Source: an uncultured Hyphomicrobiales bacterium (GTDB lineage: Bacteria > Pseudomonadota > Alphaproteobacteria > Rhizobiales > Beijerinckiaceae). From it: DNA of 58,806 bases. Below, piece after piece: positions 34,627-41,898 of the stretch. Below the pieces are notes generated by a model. That model saw only the letters and a program-made list of their open reading frames with translations, was not told the origin of the DNA and did no database searches. Position numbers and translations under genes: made by a program. The stretch spans positions 1 through 58,806 of the forward strand of contig CAINNX010000184.1 in NCBI GenBank assembly GCA_903851305.1, in the 5' to 3' direction. Within the stretch, counting starts at the first letter, position 1, and each line of letters opens with the position of its first letter.

Positions 34627-34932
34627 TTAAAAGCGACAATAGCCAGATCCCGCATGGGATGACCCTGATGGACACGAGCCATTGTGGGCGGGGATGTAAC
34701 GCTGCCCACCACTCGCGCGACAATATCCGCTGCCTGCATGCGAAGTGCCCGAGGGACAAGAATTGTTGATAGCTGGAATATAAGTATCCGACGATGTGGT
34801 GCGGCAATAACCGCTCCCCGCGTGAGACGTGCCAGAGGGGCATGAGTTATTGATGGCAGGCACCATGCCTTGGGCTTGAGCAACGCTCACCAAAGCCATC
34901 CATGCACACAGTGAAACGGGAAGAACCTTCAT
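34627..34932 (-). CDS. Secreted cysteine-rich three-repeat peptide
   Basis: A 101-residue exported protein. After a signal peptide ending AQA it consists of three near-identical units built on NNSCPSGTSHAGSGYCR, each with two cysteines 12 residues apart, joined by short linkers such as TTSSDTYIPAI. The ATG at 34932 is chosen because GGGAG lies 7 bases upstream; two in-frame ATGs lie before it. I do not know its function. Regular cysteine spacing suggests one disulfide or metal site per unit in the periplasm. Confidence 0.75.
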   Translation of the reverse strand: MKVLPVSLCAWMALVSVAQAQGMVPAINNSCPSGTSHAGSGYCRTTSSDTYIPAINNSCPSGTSHAGSGYCRASGGQRYIPAHNGSCPSGSSHAGSGYCRF

Positions 34933-34944
34933 TTTCATCTCCCA

Positions 34945-34981
34945 TAAAAAAAACGCCCCGAACCCAGAGGGTCCGAGGCGC
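34945..34981 (-). terminator. Terminator of the FAH-family gene
   Basis: Imperfect hairpin (GCGCCTCGGACCC / GGGTTCGGGGCG) followed on the minus strand by eight T residues, about 25 bases after the stop at 35006. Confidence 0.85.
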
Positions 34982-35005
34982 TGCAAAATGTTACCCCGCC
35001 AAGCT

Positions 35006-35851
35006 TCAGGCCTCGTTGGCGATTGTATTCTTCAACAGGCCAACGCCCGTGATCTCGACTTCAACCACATCGCCCGCCTTCATATAGAGTGGGGGCTTGC
35101 GACGATCACCCACGCCACCCGGCGTGCCAGTGACGAGCACGTCGCCGGTTTCCAGCGTTGTGAAACGCGAGACATATTCAATGATGTCTTCAATCGAGAA
35201 AATCATCTGGGCCAGAACGGCCTTCTGAACTTCCTGACCGTTGAGACGCGTGATCAGCGTGGTTGTCTTGCGATCCGTGATCACGTCGGGCGAGACGAGA
35301 TAGGGCCCAAAAGCGCCTGTCTTGTCGAAATTCTTGCCCGGTGTGTATTGATGCGTGTGACGCTGGTAATCGCGGATCGTCGCATCATTGTAGCAGGAAT
35401 AGCCCGCGACATGCTTGAGCGCGTCTTCGCGCTTGATGTTGCGACCGCCCTGGCCGATGACCAGTGCGAGCTCGCCTTCATAATCGAGGCAATCGGAATG
35501 AGCCGTCTTCAAGATAGGCTGATCATGCGCCACTTGTGATGTGGCGACGCGCAAGAAGAGCACGGGGAATTCCGAATCCGAGCGACCCGTTTCCTTGATG
35601 TGCTCACCGTAGTTGAGGCCGACGCAGACAATCTTGCCCGGATCGGTAATGACGGGAAGCAGCTTGATACCTGAGAGCGCGTAATCCTGGCCCTTGGCGG
35701 CCACTGTGCCGGATTTGAATTCATCCGTGGCCAGAAAAGCTTTCAGGGTCGGGGCGTGCGGACGATCTGCACCCAGATCAATCACGCGGTCGCCTTCGAC
35801 CAGACCATATGTCGCCTTGCCGGCGGGCGTCACGAAGCTAGCGAGTTTCAT
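35006..35851 (-). CDS. Fumarylacetoacetate hydrolase-family protein
   Basis: A 281-residue protein. KIVCVGLNYGEHIKETG is the family start of the catalytic domain, LDYEGELALVIG holds two metal-binding glutamates, and VLVTGTPGGVGDRRKPP is the closing loop. The N-terminal 70 residues match the short cap found in 5-oxopent-3-ene-tricarboxylate decarboxylase and ureidoglycolate-lyase-like members. It probably hydrolyses, decarboxylates or isomerises a ring-cleavage product. It is divergent from the dehydrogenase at 36052. Confidence 0.9.
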   Translation of the reverse strand: MKLASFVTPAGKATYGLVEGDRVIDLGADRPHAPTLKAFLATDEFKSGTVAAKGQDYALSGIKLLPVITDPGKIVCVGLNYGEHIKETGRSDSEFPVLFLRVATSQVAHDQPILKTAHSDCLDYEGELALVIGQGGRNIKREDALKHVAGYSCYNDATIRDYQRHTHQYTPGKNFDKTGAFGPYLVSPDVITDRKTTTLITRLNGQEVQKAVLAQMIFSIEDIIEYVSRFTTLETGDVLVTGTPGGVGDRRKPPLYMKAGDVVEVEITGVGLLKNTIANEA

Positions 35852-36051
35852 ATCCTGCCCTTGCGTTCAATGTGAGAATTGTGGGACCGAAACGATCGTT
35901 CTTGGACATATAGCCATTTCCGGAGGGGGTAAAGACAGCCTAGCTGAGCAAAAGTTTGTGGCCACAGGCGAGTTTGGCTTAAACTGCGGTCAGGATTTAC
36001 ATCCCCCCCCTCTAAACGGGGGCACGAAGAACAATAACGAGGAAACAGATC

Positions 36052-36930
36052 ATGAAGACCATCGGATTTATCGGCACGGGCGGCATGGGCGTTGGCATGG
36101 CGGCCAACCTGATCAAAGCGGGCTATAGCCTGGTTGTGACAGACCTGCGCCGCGAACAGGCTCAGCCCCTCGAGGTGCTTGGCGCTATCTTCAAGAACAG
36201 CCCGAAGGAAGTTGCCGAATCCTGCGAGATCGTTCTGTCCATGCTGCCGCATAATGATGCGGTGACAGCGGTCGCGCTTGGCAAAGGCGGCTTGATTGAG
36301 GCCACCAGCGGCGCCAAGACCTGGATCGACTTCAGCAGCATCGACAAAGACACTATCGTCAAAGCCACCGCCGAATTGACGAAGAAAGGTTGGCATATTG
36401 CTGACGCATCTGCGGGCGGCGTGGAAGAAGTGGCGGCAGCTGGACAATTGGCGCTGTGGATCTCAGGCCCGCAATCTTTGTTTGATGAGCATCAGCCTAT
36501 CTACAAGGCGATGGGCAAATCCGTTTTGCAGGTCGGTGAACTCGGCAATGCGAAAATGGTGAAAAACGCCATGGCCATGCTGGCCGCTGTGCAGCATATG
36601 AGCATTGTTGAAATCGGCTCCTGGCTCAAAAAAGGCGGCCTGACGGACGCCACTTTCCAGACCGTGCTGGAAAATTCGCAGCAAGATTCGGTTGCCACGC
36701 GCCGCATCATGGATGTGGTGGTGAGCCGCAAGTTCAAGCCGCGCAAGTCGTGGATGCCGAAAGACGTCAGCTTCGGCCTTGATATGGCACGCGAGATGGA
36801 AGTGCCCATGCCCTTCGTCAGCCTTGCCTATCAGATGTTTTCGATTGCACAGGCCACCGGCCAGGATGGCTATGAAGCCACCGGCATTGCCTGCAATGTT
36901 TACGACGTCATCTGCGGCGTAAAAAAATAA
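36052..36930 (+). CDS. NAD(P)-dependent beta-hydroxyacid dehydrogenase
   Basis: A 292-residue protein of the 3-hydroxyisobutyrate/tartronate-semialdehyde reductase family. IGFIGTGGMGVGMAANL is the NAD(P) motif. DASAGGVEEVAAAGQLALW corresponds to the substrate loop (canonical DAPVSGG). GNAKMVKNAMAM carries the catalytic lysine. The DASAGGVEE variant suggests a substrate other than 3-hydroxyisobutyrate. It follows GAGGAAACAG and ends before a terminator. Confidence 0.9.
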   Translation: MKTIGFIGTGGMGVGMAANLIKAGYSLVVTDLRREQAQPLEVLGAIFKNSPKEVAESCEIVLSMLPHNDAVTAVALGKGGLIEATSGAKTWIDFSSIDKDTIVKATAELTKKGWHIADASAGGVEEVAAAGQLALWISGPQSLFDEHQPIYKAMGKSVLQVGELGNAKMVKNAMAMLAAVQHMSIVEIGSWLKKGGLTDATFQTVLENSQQDSVATRRIMDVVVSRKFKPRKSWMPKDVSFGLDMAREMEVPMPFVSLAYQMFSIAQATGQDGYEATGIACNVYDVICGVKK

Positions 36931-36957
36931 GCACAACATATATCTTATTAAAAAGAT

Positions 36958-36989
36958 GCCCCGTGAGCTTTTCACTCACGGGGCGTTTT
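36958..36989. terminator. Bidirectional intrinsic terminator
   Basis: Hairpin GCCCCGTGAG/CTCACGGGGC with a 7-base loop. TTTT follows on the plus strand and TTTTT on the minus strand. It separates the dehydrogenase from the convergent guanidine operon. Confidence 0.93.
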
Positions 36990-37043
36990 GTATTTTTAGA
37001 TTTGGTTGCGGGGGGCCGCAACCATCAATAGCTATGTATTCGA

Positions 37044-37508
37044 TCACACCGATATTTTTTTTGATTGCTCCAGGTTAAGAAGCCGGAGATTTTGGCCGTC
37101 AAAATAGACAAACTTGAGTGATTTTCGCCGTGAATTCAGCCGCCCCGGCAGCGGATCATAATGATAGCCGCCGCCAATCGTGGGAGCGAGCACGCCCACA
37201 TCCGTCCGATCATCAATTTCGACGCGGAGCAATTGTAGCGTTGCTCCATCAGGTGCGCGGCCGCAGAACGGGATACCTGCGAGACGCAGAAAACTCACAG
37301 GATCGGCGACCGCAGGAAATGTTTCGACAAAACTTGTCTCGACGAGATCAAGATCGGTCTCCGTTGCTGCTGGCGTCGGTGACGCAGTGCCCCCTGCCAG
37401 ATGAGGTGTCTGCCATTGGGCAGCGCCCTGGCCACCATTGTGCCCCATATGGACATGGGCACCGGGTGCGCCGCCGTCATCGTGATGGTGATCATGTCCG
37501 CGATGCAT
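37044..37508 (-). CDS. Histidine-rich protein at the end of the guanidine operon
   Basis: A 154-residue protein that I do not recognise. The first 24 residues (MHRGHDHHHDDGG, then HVHMGHNGG) hold eight histidines, which looks like a nickel or other metal store. A low-complexity linker to about residue 50 is followed by a folded-looking domain (FLRLAGIPFCGRAPDGATLQ, LPGRLNSRRKSLKFVYFDGQ). Its ATG, with GAGAGGA before it, is 15 bases after the guanidine hydrolase stop, so it is the fifth gene of the riboswitch-controlled operon. A role in giving nickel to GdmH is an inference; HypA/HypB-like accessory genes, known from other guanidine hydrolase loci, are absent here. Confidence 0.75.
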   Translation of the reverse strand: MHRGHDHHHDDGGAPGAHVHMGHNGGQGAAQWQTPHLAGGTASPTPAATETDLDLVETSFVETFPAVADPVSFLRLAGIPFCGRAPDGATLQLLRVEIDDRTDVGVLAPTIGGGYHYDPLPGRLNSRRKSLKFVYFDGQNLRLLNLEQSKKISV

Positions 37509-37523
37509 CGCAGATCCTCTCGT

Positions 37524-38735
37524 TTAGAATTGAACGGGCTTGTCGATGAGTGAGCGATGCGAGCCAAGCTTGCCATTGGCAACCATGGAGCCCAAAGCTT
37601 CGACCACGACACGCGTGCCAAACAAAGCCGTGATGTCTGATGTGTCGTAAGGCGGTGAGACTTCGACCACCTCAAGACCGCAAAGTCCTTCTGCGGCCAC
37701 GAGCCCCAGAATCTTCAGTGCTTCGCGCGGCAAGAACCCGCCCGGTTCTGGCCAGCCGGTGCCGGGCACGAAGCCGCAATCAATCGAATCCACATCGAAA
37801 GAGATATAGACCGCATCCGCGTCTTTCCATGCGAGCTCCAGCGCGATCTCTGCCGTTTTTTCGAGGCCGATGCGTTCAATATCTGCAATCGTGAGCACAT
37901 TGGTGTTGCGATCACGCGCAACTTGCACACCGGCACGCGGCACTTGCCAGCCACCAATGCCCAGCTGCACGAGATTGGTCGGCTTTACATTGGGAAGATT
38001 GGTCGCATGGAACCACGGCGTCGTGTGCATGCGCTCATCGAGATCGCGTTCCTGAATATCAATGTGGCGATCAAAATGAATGATGCCAATACGCTTCGAC
38101 GTGCATTCGGCAATGCCACGCACGCAGGGGAAGCCGATGGAGTGATCGCCACCAAGCATGATGGGCAAAGCCCCTGACGAGAAGACATGCGAGACGCCGC
38201 GCGAAATCTGGTCAAAGCTTTTTTCGAGATTGCCCGGAATGGTAAAAACATCTCCCGCGTCACACAACGTCATCTGTTCGCGCAGGTCCACGCCCAGCTC
38301 ATAATTGTAAGGTGTATAGAGTGCCGAAATGCGCCGGATGCCCTGCGGCCCAAAGCGCGTACCCGGCCGATAGGTGGTGCCGGAATCAAACGGAATACCC
38401 AGCACCGCCGCGTCATATTTGGCGACATCTCGGACATTTTCGACATAGGGCGCTTTGAGAAACGTATTGATGCCCGCAAAATGGGGGAGTTCACCGCGCG
38501 AGAATGTCGGAATGGATTTGTCGGTTAGACTCTCAGCGCCAGGCAAGCCCATATCGAGTGCCCACTGCTGCTCACGCTTCCAGCCATCTTCAGAAAGCTT
38601 TCCCTCGGCATCCAGCGCCCGCCAGCCCTGCGTCTCCATTTTGGAAAAATCAGGATGGTGGAATCTTTTGCGCTTCTGGTGGGATACCAGACCGGCATGA
38701 CGATGGTGGCGCGCAGGGCGGTGCGAAAACAGCAT
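37524..38735 (-). CDS. gdmH: Guanidine hydrolase (nickel-type ureohydrolase)
   Basis: A 403-residue ureohydrolase with the long N-terminal extension of GdmH (GWRALDAEGKLSEDGWKREQ). Metal motifs are GGDHSIG, IHFDRHIDIQ (Arg where agmatinases have Ala), and SFDVDSID. VPGTGWPEPGG has Trp where agmatinases usually have Thr, which fits a small substrate pocket. The expected reaction is guanidine plus water to urea and ammonia, with Ni2+. Operon context agrees: a guanidine-I riboswitch and an importer lie upstream. The first 30 residues are rich in His and Arg (HRPARHHRHAG, KRFHHPDF). The start has GAGGAG 8 bases before it. Confidence 0.9.
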   Translation of the reverse strand: MLFSHRPARHHRHAGLVSHQKRKRFHHPDFSKMETQGWRALDAEGKLSEDGWKREQQWALDMGLPGAESLTDKSIPTFSRGELPHFAGINTFLKAPYVENVRDVAKYDAAVLGIPFDSGTTYRPGTRFGPQGIRRISALYTPYNYELGVDLREQMTLCDAGDVFTIPGNLEKSFDQISRGVSHVFSSGALPIMLGGDHSIGFPCVRGIAECTSKRIGIIHFDRHIDIQERDLDERMHTTPWFHATNLPNVKPTNLVQLGIGGWQVPRAGVQVARDRNTNVLTIADIERIGLEKTAEIALELAWKDADAVYISFDVDSIDCGFVPGTGWPEPGGFLPREALKILGLVAAEGLCGLEVVEVSPPYDTSDITALFGTRVVVEALGSMVANGKLGSHRSLIDKPVQF

Positions 38736-38751
38736 GGACTTTTCTCCTCAG

Positions 38752-39525
38752 CTATTGAAACAGCGACGCATCAGGGCGCGGCTGGGGTTTATGGGCCGAT
38801 ATGATCGGATCATTCATCGGAATGTCGTAAGTGATGGTTGCACCATAGCGCTCGGGCGCATGCGGATCGCGCCGCGGACGATCAAAGGTGATCACGCGTG
38901 TTCCAAGCTCAAAGGCCTCGCGAATGTCATGCGTCACCATGACTATTGTCATGGCATTTGTTTTCCAGAGATGGCGCACCAGCTCGTGCATCTGGCTTTT
39001 GGTACCCGGATCAAGCGCTCCGAATGGCTCATCCAGCAAAAGGATTTTCGGATTTTTGGCCAAAGCTTGCGCAATGGCGAGGCGTTGCTGCATGCCCCCC
39101 GACAAGGCGCGGGGGAATTTGTCAGCATGTTCTGACAAGCCAACTTGGGCGAGTAGTGCGCGGCATTGCTCAAGCGCCTCTTCGCGGGCCAAGCCACGCA
39201 GCACACCCGAAAAAGAGGCTGCTGCGAGCTCGAAACCGATCAGCACATTTTCAATGACAGTCAGATGCGGGAATACAGAATAGCGTTGAAACACCACACC
39301 ACGATCAGGCCCGGGCTCACGCGGGATAGGTTTGCCATCGAGCAAAATATCGCCGCGTGTGGGCTGCTCTTGTCCCAAAATCATCCGCAAAAACGTCGTC
39401 TTGCCGCAACCTGACGGACCCACCAGCGAGACAAAACTTCCGGCCGGCAAGTGCAGATTGATCCGCTCCAGCACGATCTGCGCGCCATATTCTTTCCAGA
39501 CATTGCGAATGAGAAGCTCGCTCAT
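38752..39525 (-). CDS. ABC importer ATPase, predicted for guanidine
   Basis: A 257-residue ATPase. Walker A is GPSGCGKTT, the signature is [15 protein letters not shown] and Walker B is ILLLDEPFGALD. It belongs to the NitT/TauT group. It overlaps the permease gene by 4 bases upstream and lies 16 bases from gdmH downstream. Similar importer genes accompany guanidine hydrolase in cyanobacteria (the sll1077-sll1082 region of Synechocystis). The guanidine assignment rests on that context and the riboswitch. Confidence 0.9.
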   Translation of the reverse strand: MSELLIRNVWKEYGAQIVLERINLHLPAGSFVSLVGPSGCGKTTFLRMILGQEQPTRGDILLDGKPIPREPGPDRGVVFQRYSVFPHLTVIENVLIGFELAAASFSGVLRGLAREEALEQCRALLAQVGLSEHADKFPRALSGGMQQRLAIAQALAKNPKILLLDEPFGALDPGTKSQMHELVRHLWKTNAMTIVMVTHDIREAFELGTRVITFDRPRRDPHAPERYGATITYDIPMNDPIISAHKPQPRPDASLFQ

Positions 39526-40346
39526 GTCGAGGGCTCCTCATCATGCGCCCATGGATAAAGTTTGCGCGACAGAGCGCCAAGCAACAGATCGCTGATGAAG
39601 GCAATGAGCGTGATCCAGATCACGTAAGGAATGATCACATCCATGGCGAGATAACGGCGCACGAGAAAGATACGATAACCAAGGCCGGATTCTGCAGCAA
39701 TCGCTTCGGCGGAGATGAGAAAGAGCCAGGCCGGGCCCAAGGATAGCCGTGTCGACTGGATGAGCTTTGGCAAGGTCTGGGGCAGCGCGACACGCACAAT
39801 ATACTGCCATGTCGAGGCGCCTAATGTTTGCGCCTTGATGAATTGCTCAACCGGAATGGATTGCACATGATGGGTCAGATCGCGCATCAGAAAAGGTGCT
39901 AGCCCAATCACGATCAAAGCAATTTTTGAGACTTCGCCAAGCCCAAAGATGATGAAGAGAATGGGCAGGAGCGCCATCGGCGGTACAACGGACACAATAG
40001 AAATGAGCGGCGCAAAGCCTGCGCGGATCAACGGGATTACACCAAGCAAGAGCCCAACCGCGAGAGCCGCACACACGGATATCGCAAGACCTTGGAAGAG
40101 ACGGATCAGACTGGCGCCTGTGTCTTTCCACAAAAGCACATCACCTGTGCGCGCATCCGCCGTGAAAGCATAGCGCACAATGGCATCACCCATCGAGGCG
40201 AGTGAGGGCATGAGTTTGTCGGCGGGGTTCAGCAACAAACGCTCATGCGACATCATCACATAGAGGAGGATCACGAGGCCGATGGGCGCGAGGCCAAGCA
40301 CCAGCTTTGTGACGCGGTCAGGGTTTACATTCATGATGCGCCGCAT
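39522..40346 (-). CDS. ABC importer permease, predicted for guanidine
   Basis: A 274-residue inner-membrane protein with six hydrophobic segments. QFIKAQTLGASTWQYIVRVA is the EAA-type coupling loop. It overlaps the ATPase start by 4 bases and lies 29 bases after the binding-protein gene. The start at 40346 follows CGAGG; a second ATG four codons later is possible. It is the second gene of the guanidine operon. Confidence 0.9.
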   Translation of the reverse strand: MRRIMNVNPDRVTKLVLGLAPIGLVILLYVMMSHERLLLNPADKLMPSLASMGDAIVRYAFTADARTGDVLLWKDTGASLIRLFQGLAISVCAALAVGLLLGVIPLIRAGFAPLISIVSVVPPMALLPILFIIFGLGEVSKIALIVIGLAPFLMRDLTHHVQSIPVEQFIKAQTLGASTWQYIVRVALPQTLPKLIQSTRLSLGPAWLFLISAEAIAAESGLGYRIFLVRRYLAMDVIIPYVIWITLIAFISDLLLGALSRKLYPWAHDEEPST

Positions 40347-40375
40347 CGGAATGCCTCGTGATCCTCAGGTTCAGA

Positions 40376-41449
40376 TTAGAGCTTGCCGGCCGCAGCCATT
40401 TCCATGAAGCTTGAGTCAAACCGCAACTTCACGTTTTTGGCATTGCCCAAGGTCTTCCCTCCTGGGAAAGCAATGCCAATCACATCGACGGATTTGGCGC
40501 CTTCACCCAACAGCCCATGCGCGAAGGAGAACTTGCGCACATTGTCCATGGTGGTGACCAGCCCCGCACTTTTGGTGAATTCCACAGCCTCTTTGGCATC
40601 ATAGAACATGCGCGTGGTCTTGAGCTGGTCATCAAAACCGGCGAGGTCCGTTCCAGAAGCTTTGGCCATGGATTCGCGTGCTGTCACGCCTTCCTTGTCC
40701 TTTGCCATAATCGCAATGGTTTCATACCAAATACCGGTTAGCGCTTTGGCAAAATCAGGATTGTCCTTGAGCACATCGCCACGCACGATGGTCGTGTCGA
40801 TGATTTCGCCTGGAATCTTGCTCGAGTCGAAGACCAAATTGGCGCCCTTGAGGGCCTTGGCTTCGCTCAACTGCGGGTTCCAGGTGACGACCGCTTTTGA
40901 ATCAGCCGAGCTGAAGGCAGCCACAATATCCGCATCAGACGTATTGACCGTCTTCACATCCTTTTCCTTCAGACCAACGGTCGAAAGTGCGCGCGCCAGA
41001 AGGTAATGCGAGACGGACATTTCAACGAGATTGACCTTGCGCCCCTTGATGTCCGAGAGCTTGGAGGTGCCCTTCAGCACAATGCCGTCATTGCCGTTCG
41101 AAAAGTCGCCAACGATGACGACACTTGTGTCGACACCACCAGCGGCAGGAATGGTCAGCGCATCCATATTGGCAGCGGTCACCGCATCTACTTTGCCGGC
41201 GGTGAATTGATTGATGGATTCGACATAATCATTGACCTGAACGACATCGATTTTAATGCCATATTTATCGGCCCATTTTTTGACGATGCTGGCTTCAGCC
41301 GCATAGGGCCAAGGCATCCACCCGACATAGACCGTCCAAGCAAGAGTGAATTTTTTTTTGGCTTGCGCCAGCGATGGCGACACGGTGGCGCTGAAAGACG
41401 CGACCACAAGCGCCGAAAGTGTGAAAAGTTTAACGAGCACAGTTCGCAT
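40376..41449 (-). CDS. Substrate-binding protein of the guanidine importer
   Basis: A 357-residue exported protein: leader LFTLSALVVASFSATVSPSL ends near LAQA, then FTLAWTVYVGWMPWPYAAEA. QFTAGKVDAVTAANMDALTI is the NitT/TauT ligand-site segment. GVDTSVVIVGDFSNGNDGIV follows, with acidic and aromatic residues suited to a cation. It is the first gene behind the guanidine-I riboswitch. Its GGAGGTGG ribosome site and ATG can pair with upstream sequence (see the expression-platform entry). Confidence 0.9.
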   Translation of the reverse strand: MRTVLVKLFTLSALVVASFSATVSPSLAQAKKKFTLAWTVYVGWMPWPYAAEASIVKKWADKYGIKIDVVQVNDYVESINQFTAGKVDAVTAANMDALTIPAAGGVDTSVVIVGDFSNGNDGIVLKGTSKLSDIKGRKVNLVEMSVSHYLLARALSTVGLKEKDVKTVNTSDADIVAAFSSADSKAVVTWNPQLSEAKALKGANLVFDSSKIPGEIIDTTIVRGDVLKDNPDFAKALTGIWYETIAIMAKDKEGVTARESMAKASGTDLAGFDDQLKTTRMFYDAKEAVEFTKSAGLVTTMDNVRKFSFAHGLLGEGAKSVDVIGIAFPGGKTLGNAKNVKLRFDSSFMEMAAAGKL

Positions 41450-41487
41450 CTGACCACCTCCGTTAAGGACGCTTCGGTGAACAGATG
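41447..41487 (-). promoter_or_regulatory. Riboswitch expression platform: start-codon sequestering hairpin
   Basis: On the minus strand CATCTGTTCACC (41487-41476) can pair with GGTGGTCAGATG (41458-41447), the segment that holds the Shine-Dalgarno and the ATG of the first operon gene. Ten Watson-Crick pairs and one wobble form, with one mismatch and a 17-base loop. No U-run terminator is visible between the aptamer and the gene. This indicates control at translation start. Ligand binding should favour the open form, since guanidine switches turn genes on. Confidence 0.75.
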
Positions 41488-41523
41488 GTGGACGGGAGAG
41501 TGCCCGCCGCAGCCGATATGCCG

Positions 41524-41620
41524 CCGGAGCCTCCCGGGTTTTTATCCCTCCGTGAACCCGATTAGGTCGGGCTGTCCCTCTCGGACCAGACGCTACAAAG
41601 CCGGAACCCTAGGGACACAC
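41524..41620 (-). ncRNA. Guanidine-I (ykkC) riboswitch aptamer
   Basis: Read on the minus strand, the conserved segments appear in order and in the right spacing: CCTAGGGTTCCGG at the 5' end, CTGGTCCGAGAGGGACAG in the middle, then ACGGAGGGATAAAAACCCGG and GAGGCTCCGG. These are the invariant parts of the guanidine-I aptamer, recognised from memory of the family. It lies 75 bases before the importer operon that includes guanidine hydrolase, exactly the gene class this riboswitch controls. The promoter should lie between 41621 and about 41700. Confidence 0.95.
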
Positions 41621-41706
41621 AAGACTACTCATGGGGCCGTAAAATTCGGAAGATTCAACTTCAGGCTTTGTGCACTTATTGGCCGCAGGCTGATTAATAA
41701 AAAAGC

Positions 41707-41743
41707 AAAAACGTCCCTGAGTTTATGATTCAAGGGGCGTTTT
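41707..41743 (-). terminator. Terminator pointing at the riboswitch promoter region
   Basis: Imperfect hairpin AAAACGCCCCTTGA/TCAGGGACGTTTT with an ATAAAC-type loop. On the minus strand it ends in TTTTTGCTTTTTT, so it should stop a minus-strand transcript coming from 41744-41850. This implies a small transcription unit there (see next entry). Confidence 0.7.
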
Positions 41744-41760
41744 GATAAGCGCTTTAGGAT

Positions 41761-41832
41761 TTAGCTGCAGGCAGGCGCTGTAACTTCCACCAGACACAGC
41801 TCACCCACCGGGCATAGCTTGGCTTTTGTCAT
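41761..41832 (-). CDS. Possible 23-residue cysteine-containing peptide
   Basis: A minus-strand frame from ATG at 41832 to TAA encodes a 23-residue peptide that starts MTKAKLCPVGELC and ends EVTAPACS, with three cysteines. The only support is its position just before an intrinsic terminator on the same strand that serves no other visible gene. The ribosome site is poor. It could instead be a noncoding RNA or chance. No known family is recognised. The rest of 41744-41898 shows nothing else apart from the leader of the phytase-like gene. Confidence 0.3.
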   Translation of the reverse strand: MTKAKLCPVGELCLVEVTAPACS

Positions 41833-41898
41833 TGGGATGTCACGAACACAGGCCCAAAAAAGGCCCCATCGCGTGATATCGCAACCTGAAGGTGGCCT

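Noticed and set aside
41006-41728. 240-codon plus-strand frame crossing the riboswitch
   Set aside because: It covers the antisense of the binding-protein gene and of the aptamer, whose conserved RNA segments explain the sequence.
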